From CAZQRP01 sp964596125 (lineage in GTDB: Bacteria; Chloroflexota; Dehalococcoidia; GIF9; UBA5629), in NCBI GenBank assembly GCA_964596125.1, contig CAZQRP010000004.1, positions 1 to 64,000 of the forward strand: a stretch of 64,000 nt of DNA, given 5' to 3'. This document shows positions 25,892-34,557 of the stretch, piece after piece; the stretch's first letter is position 1; each line of letters starts with the position of its first letter. A program made the position numbers and the translations under genes. The notes beneath the pieces are model-generated. The model ran no database searches, was not told the DNA's origin, and saw only the letters and a program-made list of their open reading frames with translations.

Positions 25892-26886
25892 TTCCTGCTG
25901 AAAGCCAGTTGCACAATTTTCTCAACGAGCTGCGTGTATGTCATTCCGCAGGCATTCGCCTGTCGTACTGTGCCGGCGTCAGGAGAAATGTCAGGATTAG
26001 GATTCACCTCGATAACGTTTAAACGTCCTTTATAGTCCATCCGCATATCTACTCTGGCATACCCTTTGCATCGCAGCAGCCAGAAAGCCACCAGCGCCAT
26101 CCTGGTAGTGCTTCCATATACTTCAGGGTTGACATCAGCCGGACATACAGCATTCGTGTTGTGAAAATACAGGTTGTCCTGGTCCCATTTGGCGGTAAAG
26201 GTGAGGAGTTCGGGCATTCCGGGAGGGAGTGAGTAGACTATTTCGGAAACGGGCAGGACGGTACATACCGAGTTGCCCAAAACGGTTGCGTTAAACTCAC
26301 GCCCGTTAAGAAACTCCTCCACCAGCACTTCGTCGCTATATAGTTTGCTCAACACAGTAACCTGTTTCTCCAGAGCAGTACGGTCGCAAACTACGCTTTC
26401 TGGCGACAAGCCATGACTGGCATCCTCACAGCGGGGTTTGACGATACAGGGATAGCGGAGCCGGAAAGTATGGATTATGTGTGGATTGAGCAACTGAAAG
26501 TCCGGCGTCCGAATTCCAGCGGATTTCAGAAGTTTTTTCATAACGGCCTTATCCAGGGCCAGCTTCAGCACTGCTCCCGGACATCCGGTATACGGAATTC
26601 CGCGCGCTGACAAAATATCGGGCACCAGGGCTTCTGTTTCAGGATAGCCGCAAAAACCTTCAAATAAATTAAAGGCAAGATCTGTTCCCAGGTTCGTAAG
26701 CTTAGCCTGAATATCCTCAAGTGAGGATGACAGAGGGATTCGCGTAACAGAATAGTCCAGTTCAAGTAAGGCATGTTGCACTGCTTCAACCGCTTGAAGC
26801 ACCCCGACTACCGCATTCCTTTCACCGAGAGCGTCGTACCGTGAAGGAGACGGTTCATTATAGACGATGGCTATACGTTTACGCAT
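25882..26886 (-). CDS. D-Ala-D-Ala-ligase-like ATP-grasp protein (second of two)
   Basis: A 334-residue Ddl-type ATP-grasp ligase. Key stretches: FNLFEGFCGYPETEALVPDI (about 73-92), GIPYTGCPG with LALDKAVMKKLL, YPCIVKPRCEDASHGLS (ATP clamp, about 144-160), VLVEEFLNGREFNATVLG, and the C-terminal magnesium site LNVIEVNPNPDISPDAG. It overlaps the first ligase gene by 16 bp and the GNAT gene by 10 bp, so all three are translationally coupled. In cell wall synthesis only one Ddl is usual and it acts with MurF; here two tandem copies next to KamA suggest a dedicated pathway. Confidence 0.88.
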   Translation of the reverse strand: MRKRIAIVYNEPSPSRYDALGERNAVVGVLQAVEAVQHALLELDYSVTRIPLSSSLEDIQAKLTNLGTDLAFNLFEGFCGYPETEALVPDILSARGIPYTGCPGAVLKLALDKAVMKKLLKSAGIRTPDFQLLNPHIIHTFRLRYPCIVKPRCEDASHGLSPESVVCDRTALEKQVTVLSKLYSDEVLVEEFLNGREFNATVLGNSVCTVLPVSEIVYSLPPGMPELLTFTAKWDQDNLYFHNTNAVCPADVNPEVYGSTTRMALVAFWLLRCKGYARVDMRMDYKGRLNVIEVNPNPDISPDAGTVRQANACGMTYTQLVEKIVQLAFSRKWQ

Positions 26887-27875
26887 GCAGTGTACCTGTC
26901 TAATGCGGCATCAAGGACATCGCCTATCAGTCTTTGGTGATTCAGGCCCATTTTTATTGCCATTATTATTAGATCGCTGTAGGTGCCAAGGCCGGGCAAA
27001 GGATTTATCTCCAGGAAATAGGACAGGCCTTCAGAGCTGATTCTGAAATCAAGCCGGGCGAAGTCCCGGCAGCCCAGCGCTTCAAAGATGTTGAGGCTCG
27101 AGGCTTCTATATCTTTCAGGTACTTTTCCTCCAGAAAAGCGGGGCACTCGTAGTCAACCAGGGCTTCCCAGTCCCGTTTTACTTCCAGCGAATAAACAAA
27201 AAACTGTTCCTTTCGCCGAGGAAGGATGCGCATTAAACCCAGGACTTTCGGCGGTGAATTGCCTATTATACCCACGGTAACCTCATCACCTCTTATGAAC
27301 TCTTCCAGCATAACCGGCTGGTGGTAATGCTCCAGTAGTTTTTCAGCAACCTCCTTTGCCTGACGCGGACCATTTACCACCGAATCCAGACGAATACCCT
27401 TGCTTGAACCTTCATATGCCGGTTTAACAATAGCCGGAAAAGGAAATCCGTTTGTCGTGATTTTACGGAGTTCCTCCCTCTCATGCAGTACCAGCCACCT
27501 CGGAGTGAGAATTCCCGCCGTTTTTACGAGGTTTTTGGTGAGTGGTTTATCAAGGCATATTGCCAGGCAGTGAGGGTCTGAGCCGGAATAAGGTATGTTC
27601 AGCATCTCCAGAATAGCAGGTATCTGGGCTTCGCGGCTCCGGTAGTTGCCCCTTCCTTCGGCAATGTTGAAGACAAAGTCTATATTCTCGCGCAGGATAT
27701 TATTGAGGAATGTACTTCCTCCACCGAGCATAACTACTGAATGTCCCTTTTCTTCAAAGGCTGCAGCTATCAGCTCAACCGTCTCGGATGTATCATATTC
27801 CTCAAGTGCATCGTCAATATCGGCCGGGCCTACCGGCATTGCATCTTTTAAATCGTATGATAAACCTATTCGCAT
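26871..27875 (-). CDS. D-Ala-D-Ala-ligase-like ATP-grasp protein (first of two)
   Basis: A 334-residue Ddl-type protein. Motifs: FVFNIAEGRGNYRSREAQIP (about 72-91), IPYSGSDPHCLAICLDKPLT, FPAIVKPAYEGSSKGIRLDS (clamp), VMLEEFIRGDEVTVGIIGN and FLEINPLPGLGTYSDLI at the C-terminal magnesium site. It is 42 bp after the KamA-type gene and overlaps the second ligase. The two ligases share length and motif order but differ in the specificity regions, as expected for enzymes adding different building blocks. Confidence 0.88.
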   Translation of the reverse strand: MRIGLSYDLKDAMPVGPADIDDALEEYDTSETVELIAAAFEEKGHSVVMLGGGSTFLNNILRENIDFVFNIAEGRGNYRSREAQIPAILEMLNIPYSGSDPHCLAICLDKPLTKNLVKTAGILTPRWLVLHEREELRKITTNGFPFPAIVKPAYEGSSKGIRLDSVVNGPRQAKEVAEKLLEHYHQPVMLEEFIRGDEVTVGIIGNSPPKVLGLMRILPRRKEQFFVYSLEVKRDWEALVDYECPAFLEEKYLKDIEASSLNIFEALGCRDFARLDFRISSEGLSYFLEINPLPGLGTYSDLIIMAIKMGLNHQRLIGDVLDAALDRYTACVNV

Positions 27876-27917
27876 AACATACTCCTTACGTCAAAGTCAC
27901 TGGCCTAGTGTGTTTGG

Positions 27918-29258
27918 TCAAGCGTGGTTGAGCGCTCGTGCCACTGAACGATAGGCTGGTACCTTCTCTTTTACAGCTATCTCAGAATGTGCCCGGTGAC
28001 CGGGATTTCGATAGTGAAATATGCGGTTTTTGTAATTTCTCAGTACAAGCTCTTCTTCAGTATGCGCCAGTACATAGTTAGGCTGTAGAGCGATCTTTCC
28101 TCCACCATCAGGGAGATCTACAACATAAGCCGGTATAGCAAGACCCGAAGTACGTCCCCTCATACTTTCTATTATCTTTATGCCAACCTCTACCGGTGTA
28201 CGTAGATGTTCGGTGCCCTGGATCTCGTCGCACTGGAAAAGGTAATAAGGGCGGACCTTTATCTTGAGAAGCTCCTGACACAGTCTGATTTGTATCTCGG
28301 CCGTATCGTTAATACCACGCAGCAGTACAGACTGGTTGTTTACCGGGACTCCACTCCGTAGCAGCCGGTCACATGCCTGCGCTGCTTCCGCAGTTATCTC
28401 GTTAGGGTGATTGAAGTGCGTATTGAGCCATATAGGGCTATACCTGGATAATATCTCGCATAACGTTTCATCTATACGCTGGGGCAGAACCACAGGAAAT
28501 CTGGTACCAATACGTATAATCTCAACATGCTTTATTGCTCTTATCCTGGATATGATATCTTCCAGGCGGCGATTTGAAAGCGTCAGGGGGTCACCACCGG
28601 AAATGATTACGTCCCTTATGGTTGTATGCTGGCGAATATAATTCAGCATGGTTTCCACCTCGCTTGCTGTCCGCACCCAGCCGCCATTTCGCCATTCTCG
28701 CTTTCGCGTACAGTGACGGCAAAGCATGGGACAGATATCGGTGAGTACCATAAGTACTCTATCAGAATAACGATGGACCAGACTTGGAACTACAGAATCT
28801 CTCTTCTCCTCTAACGGGTCTTCATAACCCATCATACCGATAGTAAACTCCAAAATAGATGGTATTGCTTGTTTCCTGATCGGGTCTTCGGGATCGTTCA
28901 GATTGATTTGTGATAGATAGTACGGAGTTACTGAAAAGGGGTAACACTTAGTTACCAGTCTGATTTGGGATTGTTCCTTTCTTGATAATGGGATAAATTT
29001 GGTGAGTTCTTCAACAGTAGTAATTCTGTTCTGAAAGTGCCACTTCCAGTCATTCCATTTGTCGGCCGGAATATGACCGAAAAATCGTTGTCTGTTAGTG
29101 GCGGTTGTACTTGGAGGTTCCTCTTCTTCTATGTCGCATATCATAGCAGATCCGCTGGGAGGTTCTGCTCTCACCTCTCCCTCTTCCATGAAGGTAATAG
29201 TGCTTCTTTTATGTCTATGTACAATTCCACTCTTTTCCACCATTGCAGGTGTTGTCAT
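27918..29258 (-). CDS. kamA: Lysine 2,3-aminomutase family radical SAM enzyme
   Basis: A 446-residue KamA-type protein. The radical SAM motif CPMLCRHC (C-x3-C-x2-C, about residue 180) binds the 4Fe-4S/SAM; ISGGDPL follows. The PLP lysine is in DGGGKIALQPNYV. The two Asp that bind the substrate alpha-amino/lysine side chain in clostridial lysine 2,3-aminomutase have counterparts in LFQCDEIQG and YVVDLPDGG, so L-lysine to beta-lysine is the likely reaction. It leads the 22.3-29.3 kb cluster. A near-consensus promoter (29461-29488) lies about 200 nt upstream, with a palindrome just after the expected transcription start. It could also act on another amino acid, such as glutamate or arginine. Confidence 0.9.
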   Translation of the reverse strand: MTTPAMVEKSGIVHRHKRSTITFMEEGEVRAEPPSGSAMICDIEEEEPPSTTATNRQRFFGHIPADKWNDWKWHFQNRITTVEELTKFIPLSRKEQSQIRLVTKCYPFSVTPYYLSQINLNDPEDPIRKQAIPSILEFTIGMMGYEDPLEEKRDSVVPSLVHRYSDRVLMVLTDICPMLCRHCTRKREWRNGGWVRTASEVETMLNYIRQHTTIRDVIISGGDPLTLSNRRLEDIISRIRAIKHVEIIRIGTRFPVVLPQRIDETLCEILSRYSPIWLNTHFNHPNEITAEAAQACDRLLRSGVPVNNQSVLLRGINDTAEIQIRLCQELLKIKVRPYYLFQCDEIQGTEHLRTPVEVGIKIIESMRGRTSGLAIPAYVVDLPDGGGKIALQPNYVLAHTEEELVLRNYKNRIFHYRNPGHRAHSEIAVKEKVPAYRSVARALNHA

Positions 29259-29417
29259 TCTATTTTTTTCACTCCTAATTAACTTATTTTTTATTATACT
29301 GGTGAAAAGTGCCAGTAAATTTTTTTTTATTGCTTATTTACTCCTTGTATCTTTCTGCAACTGCGAATAGCTTCCAGTAGTAACATAAAATATACCTATA
29401 TTCATAACGGATAGGTA

Positions 29418-29441
29418 ATTCATGTCTACTGTAACATGAAT
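29418..29441. promoter_or_regulatory. Operator-like palindrome at the KamA-operon transcription start
   Basis: attcatgt and acatgaat are 8-bp arms around 8 nt. The site lies about 20 bp downstream of the minus-strand -10 box, where a bound repressor would block transcription of the KamA cluster. Related gaataaat-type sequences lie on both sides of the divergent promoters (about 29446-29460 and 29530-29550). Confidence 0.5.
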
Positions 29442-29460
29442 ATTTATTCATTATTTATTG

Positions 29461-29488
29461 ATTATACACATTCCGATAACTTTGTCAA
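29461..29488 (-). promoter_or_regulatory. Consensus promoter for the KamA cluster
   Basis: On the minus strand: ttgaca (29488-29483), 16-nt spacer, tataat (29466-29461). Both boxes match the sigma70 consensus perfectly. The 5' untranslated region would be about 195 nt. Confidence 0.75.
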
Positions 29489-29491
29489 TAC

Positions 29492-29520
29492 TTGACAGCA
29501 AATAAAAATAGTATTACAAT
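29492..29520 (+). promoter_or_regulatory. Promoter for the small membrane protein genes
   Basis: ttgaca (29492-29497), 17-nt spacer, tacaat (29515-29520). It starts 4 bp from the -35 of the minus-strand promoter, so the two transcripts diverge from one short control region. Confidence 0.65.
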
Positions 29521-29595
29521 TAGTATTAGTGAATAAATAATCATGAATTATAAAACATTATTTATACCCGATTTTTGGAGTGAAGTTAGTGGAAA

Positions 29596-29835
29596 ATGAT
29601 CGTGTTTTTAATAATAACGGCTATCGGGTTTGTCATGCTAATTTTTTCTTTTATCATATGTATCCGCCCGGGATTTATACAACACATCGATCATTTTATT
29701 CGCCTGGCACATGATCTGAAAGATAGTACCTGTAAAACAGGCGGTTCTATCAGCAATGGCATCATTGTAAAGCTAAAATATGCTATGAACTATATATTGC
29801 TTAATAAGACGCACATAAAAATGGCGAGGAGGTGA
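29596..29835 (+). CDS. Small membrane protein
   Basis: A 79-residue protein with a long N-terminal hydrophobic helix (about 2-25, IVFLIITAIGFVMLIFSFII), then a basic, soluble tail. It shares a divergent promoter region with the KamA cluster and is followed directly by another small membrane protein. Not recognised. Confidence 0.55.
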   Translation: MIVFLIITAIGFVMLIFSFIICIRPGFIQHIDHFIRLAHDLKDSTCKTGGSISNGIIVKLKYAMNYILLNKTHIKMARR

Positions 29836-29840
29836 CTGAT

Positions 29841-30122
29841 ATGAGGCACGTCTTTCTGTTTAAAGATACCAGAGGATTCAGACATGGCAGTACTATATTT
29901 GCTGAAATTATCGATACGCTATGGGCTAACCTCACATTAGCAATTGGATTGCATGCCACGAGGACAGAGCAAAGATATCCACAATGGATATTAAAAATTG
30001 GAGGATTCTTCAGTATCATCAAGAATGATAAAACGTTATTGGCGATGTTCTGTTGTCTGATTGCTCTTGCAGTTGCTTTTATTTACATGGTTAGAGCCAT
30101 CGCGTTGTATTTCTTATCGTAA
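29841..30122 (+). CDS. Small membrane protein
   Basis: 93 residues from ATG 29841, which has a better-spaced ribosome binding site (gaggaggtg) than the GTG at 29832. The N-terminal part is soluble (MRHVFLFKDTRGFRHGS); one helix lies at the C-terminus (LLAMFCCLIALAVAFIYMVR). It follows the previous gene with no real gap, so the two are likely co-expressed. Function unknown. Confidence 0.55.
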   Translation: MRHVFLFKDTRGFRHGSTIFAEIIDTLWANLTLAIGLHATRTEQRYPQWILKIGGFFSIIKNDKTLLAMFCCLIALAVAFIYMVRAIALYFLS

Positions 30123-30441
30123 TAATACGGCGATATCTGTTAACCAGCATTCGCTTTGTATAAGGGACTTCGTATGAAAGCCTACAGAAAGGGATTGCAT
30201 AAGCCGATTATGTTCTGGTTATATCTAGCTCAGGTACAGAGAGCGGTAATAAAGTCTTGGAGTTATTTCCGTGAATATGGGGATTGCTATTAAAACGATG
30301 ATGAAAATACGGAAACTCTTGACTAGAATTTCATGTTCATTTACCTATAATTGAGCAGGAGGTTGACACCCTGATCTCAAATAATAGAGCGACACTGCGA
30401 AGTGAATTAGTACTTACTTGCATAATTCAGCGTAAGAATGT

Positions 30442-30760
30442 TTAAGTCGCCCTGGGTGAACAAAGAGCTGCCTTCTGAGCAAATTCAGGATCGGTGCTAA
30501 TACATCAGCTACGGCAGCACTGAAGGTGAATGCCGTGCCGGCGCAATACACGCCAAATATGATGAGGCGATACATCCCCCAGTGCCTTAGACAGCAATTT
30601 TCCTGTCCACGTTGAATAGCCTGCCGGTGGTTTGCTATCCAATTGTGTTAATATACGTCGTTCCGTATCCTGGTCATACTTCACCTTCTTCCCTGGCCGA
30701 GGCATGTCTGAGAGTCCTGACATACGCTCTCGAGCAAATCGGGTGCGCCATTTTCATAGA
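30442..30760 (-). mobile_element. IS630-family transposase remnant
   Basis: The minus-strand frame reads TRFARERMSGLSDMPRPGKK, then DQDTERRILTQL, GYSTWTGKLLSKALGDVS and HHIWRVLRRHGIHLQ. This is the helix-turn-helix and linker region of IS630 transposases (GLSDxPRPG is diagnostic). After a TGA stop (30505-30507), which replaces a usual Trp, the frame continues CISTDPEFAQKAA, the expected next segment. There is no DDE domain and there are stops on both sides, so it is a dead fragment. The rest of 30123-30827 has no gene. Confidence 0.75.
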
Positions 30761-30827
30761 GTTCACCGCTGATGGAAAAAGGCTGTGGGTCAAGGTTGAA
30801 GGATAAAAATACCTCATCCTGGAGATA

Positions 30828-30877
30828 TTGAGAACTTCTCATAAATTATACTATACTTCATTTTATAAAAATGAAGT
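30828..30877 (+). promoter_or_regulatory. Promoter with overlapping operator for the MBL-fold gene
   Basis: ttgaga (30828-30833), 18-nt spacer, tatact (30852-30857). A 23-nt inverted repeat with arms acttcattt (30855-30863) and aaatgaagt (30869-30877) overlaps the -10 box and ends 6 nt before the start codon. This is a typical place for a repressor operator; it would also form a hairpin in the mRNA leader. Confidence 0.55.
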
Positions 30878-30883
30878 AGGTAG

Positions 30884-31561
30884 ATGATGAAGACGGAGAT
30901 TCATTGGATGTCTTTGGGGACGAGTCACTGTTATTTGATTAAGGAAGAAGGACTGATTTTGGTTGACGCAGGTTTTCCCAGTCAAGGGAAAAAGTTTCTT
31001 AGGGAATTAAAAAACCTCTCTATTGAACCTAAGGATATTTCCCTTATTCTACTGACTCACGGCCATTGGGATCATACTGGTTCAGCAAATGAGATAAGGG
31101 AATTAACCGGAGGTAAAATTGCTATCAATCAGCATGAAAAAGACTGGGTGGAGCACGGCTTCAAACCAACACCACCCGGAACTAATTTATGGGGCAAGAT
31201 CCTTGGAGTGGCAGACAGAAGGTACATGTCTTCGGTTGGCTTTCCTGGTACGCCGGTAGATTTGGTGCTGGAAGACAAGGATTTTTCCTTAGAATCCTAT
31301 GGTATCCACGGCAAAGTTACCTACACCCCTGGGCATTCATCAGGTTCGATGAGTTTATTATTAGACACAGGTGATGCATTTGTGGGCGATATGGCTATGA
31401 ATGGCCTTCCTATGCGAATTGGACCTGGCATGCCTGTCTTTGCTGAAGATATTAGTCTATTAGAGGAAAGCTGGCGTTTACTCTTGGCTAAGGGTGTCAA
31501 GTGGATTTATCCTGCTCATGGGAAGCCTTTCAAAGCAGTTAAATTCGAGAAGCTGTTATAA
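30884..31561 (+). CDS. MBL-fold metallo-hydrolase
   Basis: A 225-residue metallo-beta-lactamase fold protein with the full metal-binding set: THGHWDHTG (about 63-71), PGHSSGSM (His about 147), the DMAM Asp region, and a C-terminal PAHGKPF. It is cytoplasmic, with no signal peptide. The family includes glyoxalase II-like hydrolases, lactonases and flavodiiron-like enzymes; the short length with no extra domain argues for a simple hydrolase. The next gene is 43 bp downstream on the same strand. Confidence 0.9.
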   Translation: MMKTEIHWMSLGTSHCYLIKEEGLILVDAGFPSQGKKFLRELKNLSIEPKDISLILLTHGHWDHTGSANEIRELTGGKIAINQHEKDWVEHGFKPTPPGTNLWGKILGVADRRYMSSVGFPGTPVDLVLEDKDFSLESYGIHGKVTYTPGHSSGSMSLLLDTGDAFVGDMAMNGLPMRIGPGMPVFAEDISLLEESWRLLLAKGVKWIYPAHGKPFKAVKFEKLL

Positions 31562-31604
31562 AGTCAAACCTTAGAGTTCACTACTGACTAGGAAGGAGGT
31601 AAAT

Positions 31605-32009
31605 ATGGAGCTAATGAGGTGTAAGACACGGCTTGCCGTGCTGTGGGTAATTAAGGCAATAGGTTTCACGGCTTTTTGGATCTTATCATTTGTAGAACCG
31701 GGAAAGATAGAGGGGTTGATGGTGGGGAAGGTTATGGGAATGCAGGTTAGCGATGGACAGATGGTGATTTTTGGACTCTTTTGGTGGGGTCCCTGGATAA
31801 TGGCTTGGTTATCCCTGACCCTGAAGGGCTCAGCCAACCGCTGGACGAATTTTGTCCTTGGCGTCCTTTTCTTCATTGCTATCACCTTTGATACGATTAA
31901 ATTCGTCAGTGAGTGTTCAGTCGCCATGCAGATCGACCAGGTTTTAGGTATTTTGGTGTCAGCCCTTATTGCCTGGTATGCCTGGAAGTTGCCCAAAGAG
32001 GAAGCATAA
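31605..32009 (+). CDS. Four-helix membrane protein (DUF6326-like)
   Basis: A 134-residue protein with four hydrophobic segments (about 10-30, 50-72, 82-98, 106-126). The layout (start LAVLWVIKAI, a short PGKIEGLM loop, then WIMAWLSLTLKGSANRWTN) resembles small four-helix proteins such as DUF6326; this is a tentative match. The ribosome binding site gaaggaggt is strong. It is probably co-transcribed with the MBL-fold gene. Confidence 0.6.
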   Translation: MELMRCKTRLAVLWVIKAIGFTAFWILSFVEPGKIEGLMVGKVMGMQVSDGQMVIFGLFWWGPWIMAWLSLTLKGSANRWTNFVLGVLFFIAITFDTIKFVSECSVAMQIDQVLGILVSALIAWYAWKLPKEEA

Positions 32010-32200
32010 ACTATTAGCTAAAGCACCAACATAGTATAAAAAAGTGAGAAGCGTCACTAATCATCTGAAATCAGTACATACTCTTTCAACACTGGTATCA
32101 AAGGTGATACAATTGGTTTGGATTGACGGAAACCAACTGCTCAAAATAACCTGAACTGCAGTCTGCGGAACTCAGTAATAAAGTACAGAATGGAGATACT

Positions 32201-33958
32201 ATGAGCCTGACGGATGATCCTATAATTGAAACAGACCTTCTTATTATCGGGGGTGGTCTGGCCGGGGCTTTTGCTGCTATCAAGGCCAGGGAAGCCGGTA
32301 TTAGCAAAGTGATTCTAATAGACAAGGCAAAAAGCGGGAAGAGCGGTTGTAGTGCATTTGCTGCTGGTGTTATGCAAGTATTTGTGCCTGAGGAGGACAA
32401 CTTTGATTTCTGGTTTAGCGAGATTGTAGAGCGTGGCTGTTATTTACAGGACCAGGAGTTTCTACAGGTAATTCTTAATGAGGCATTAACCAGAGTTAAA
32501 GAAATGGAACAGTATGGTGTTACCTTTGAAAAAACTCAAGACGGTAAATTTGAGCGAAGAAATATGCGTGGTGGCGTTGAGGCAAAGCCGATAAAGGCCA
32601 TAATGTTTCATGGTCCACAGCTGATGGAAGCTATGAGAAAAAAGGTGATACGGAGTGGTATCAATGTCATCGATAGAATCATGATTACAGACTTGCTGAC
32701 AAGGGACAACAGAGTAGTAGGTGCTGTTGGCTTTGATGCTATAAACGGTGATTTTAAGATCTTCAAATCCAGGTGTGTGATTCTAACCTGCGGAGGCAAC
32801 GGATACAAGAAGCAATTTGCAGGTCATAGGATGGTAAGTGGCGACGGGACTGCCATGGCATATAGGGCAGGGGCTAAGCTTAAGTGCCTCGATATTACAG
32901 CTTTTCACTCCTCAGCCCGTAACTTTGATATGTTAGGTATGAACATGATAGTTACCCTTGGCGGGGCCTTTATCAATGCTAAAGGTGAGCGCTTCCTTCA
33001 TGAGTATGACCCGGTACTTGGGGACCATACTCTGATGGAGACTTATACCCAGGCTATGGCCTTAGAAGTAACGGCAGGCAGGGGACCAATATACATGGAC
33101 ATGACCAGCTTTACGCCTGATGATGTTTCTAAAATGAGGGTGGTCATACCGCTTGCATGTAAAATTCTTGAAGGTATGGGAGTGTTAGTCGGAAATAAGA
33201 TTATAAAAAGGGTCGAGTGGATTGCCTTTCTGATGGGCAGCATCGGCGGTGGTGGGGGTGTGGATATTGACAGGAATTGTGCGTGTACTATTGATGGACT
33301 GTATGCGGCAGGCGATACAGCTAATAGAAGAGGTCGCGGTGCATCTCATTCAGGAGCGGCGGATGCCGCTTTGCCTTTTGCCGCTGTATCAGGAGCTATA
33401 GCTGGAAAATCTGCCGCTGAATATATCAAAGGGGCCGGAGATACAAAATTGGATGAATCGCAGATACAGGAGCTAAAAGCTGCTGCCATGGCACCGCTTA
33501 ACAGAAAACGAGGAGTGGAACCGGACCAGGTTGTCCTGTCACTTCAAGAGGCTATTCTTCCTAAGGAAATTTCTATCATCTTAGATGGGATGAGGCTTCA
33601 AAAGGCACTCAAGGAGGTAAATGAAATAGCATTGACCCAAGTACCTCTCCTTGTCGCCTATGATCCCCATTATCTGAGAATGGCTCAAGAAGCTCAAAAC
33701 ATGGTGCTGTGTGCCCAGATGTGGCTTCGGTCTATTATAGAGCGAAAGGAGAGCCGTGGGGCCATTTTAAGGGAGGACTATCCAGAGACGGACAATATCA
33801 ACTGGCTCAAATGGATCACGTTACAAATGGGAAAGGATGGAATGGAGATCGGAACTGAAGATGTTCCTATAGAGCGATACCCCCTGCAGCCTACAAGAGA
33901 GAAGTTCTTACATCCGATGTGGCAGGTAGCTGAAAGGAGAGACATAAAATGGGGATAA
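32201..33958 (+). CDS. FAD-dependent oxidoreductase, fumarate reductase/AprA-like flavoprotein (second copy)
   Basis: A 585-residue paralogue of the protein at 8304-10034. The N-terminal FAD motif is IIGGGLAGAFAAIKAREAGI (about 14-33), followed by KSGKSGCSAFAAG. The central segment has GPIYMDMTSF and the C-terminal domain RKESR...LREDYPETDN and NWLKW. GLYAAGDTANRR (about 367-378) replaces the first copy's GLYACGEAE, and a Gly-rich GSIGGGGG loop is present before it. Its coupled ferredoxin overlaps its end by 10 bp. The substrate is unknown; differences around the FAD-isoalloxazine region suggest a different substrate from the first copy. Confidence 0.88.
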   Translation: MSLTDDPIIETDLLIIGGGLAGAFAAIKAREAGISKVILIDKAKSGKSGCSAFAAGVMQVFVPEEDNFDFWFSEIVERGCYLQDQEFLQVILNEALTRVKEMEQYGVTFEKTQDGKFERRNMRGGVEAKPIKAIMFHGPQLMEAMRKKVIRSGINVIDRIMITDLLTRDNRVVGAVGFDAINGDFKIFKSRCVILTCGGNGYKKQFAGHRMVSGDGTAMAYRAGAKLKCLDITAFHSSARNFDMLGMNMIVTLGGAFINAKGERFLHEYDPVLGDHTLMETYTQAMALEVTAGRGPIYMDMTSFTPDDVSKMRVVIPLACKILEGMGVLVGNKIIKRVEWIAFLMGSIGGGGGVDIDRNCACTIDGLYAAGDTANRRGRGASHSGAADAALPFAAVSGAIAGKSAAEYIKGAGDTKLDESQIQELKAAAMAPLNRKRGVEPDQVVLSLQEAILPKEISIILDGMRLQKALKEVNEIALTQVPLLVAYDPHYLRMAQEAQNMVLCAQMWLRSIIERKESRGAILREDYPETDNINWLKWITLQMGKDGMEIGTEDVPIERYPLQPTREKFLHPMWQVAERRDIKWG

Positions 33959-34167
33959 GAAAAATAGATATGGTACTATGCATAGGTTGTGGGATCTGCA
34001 TTGAAAGTTGTCCTATGGATTGTCTACGGATGGATGAAAGTTCGCGTAGGCCCATTATTCAGTATTTGAGAGATTGCCAGTCCTGTTTTATGTGTAGCAG
34101 GGATTGTCCGGAAGATGCTATTTATGTTACTCCGGAGAGAGAAAGGAGGATTCCTCTACCATGGTAA
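33949..34167 (+). CDS. Small 2[4Fe-4S] ferredoxin paired with flavoprotein (second copy)
   Basis: A 72-residue ferredoxin with CIGCGICIESCP and CQSCFMCSRDCP cluster motifs. It is nearly the same length and layout as 8095-8313, and the same 10-bp overlap with the flavoprotein gene is kept. Likely the electron donor/acceptor subunit of that flavoprotein. Confidence 0.9.
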   Translation: MGIRKIDMVLCIGCGICIESCPMDCLRMDESSRRPIIQYLRDCQSCFMCSRDCPEDAIYVTPERERRIPLPW

Positions 34168-34276
34168 GGAGATAGAATAACAAGATTTAGAAATGGATTC
34201 ATTGTTTTCATTCCCGGTTATCTTGCTTATATCTGTCGAATTACACTTCCAAATTCCTGCAACCTGAGTACTAATA

Positions 34277-34462
34277 GTGTTAGTGTTACCCCCCCGCTTT
34301 CAGTCGGGACTTGCTGTTCTATCACTGGTATTTGCAGCTATTTTATCAGGCTGTAACCATGAGGAATGGCAGGCTGGCAACTCAGGATGTATGTTCCACA
34401 CATCGGACCACGATGATATCCGGAATTGGGAAGTGGTAAGGCGGTTTGAAGGATTTTGCTAA
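34277..34462 (+). CDS. Possible short lipoprotein
   Basis: A GTG-started ORF of 61 codons with a hydrophobic stretch and lipobox (LVFAAILSGC), then a short polar tail. There is no clear ribosome binding site. It could be a truncated lipoprotein or chance. The rest of 34168-34557 shows no other feature. Confidence 0.25.
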   Translation: MLVLPPRFQSGLAVLSLVFAAILSGCNHEEWQAGNSGCMFHTSDHDDIRNWEVVRRFEGFC

Positions 34463-34557
34463 AGATATCAGGACTGCCACTTTTAATGAAAATTACTGTC
34501 CATTTTAATGAAACACACATTTATTAAGAAGCAAAGGTAGTATAATAGGCCTGTTTA

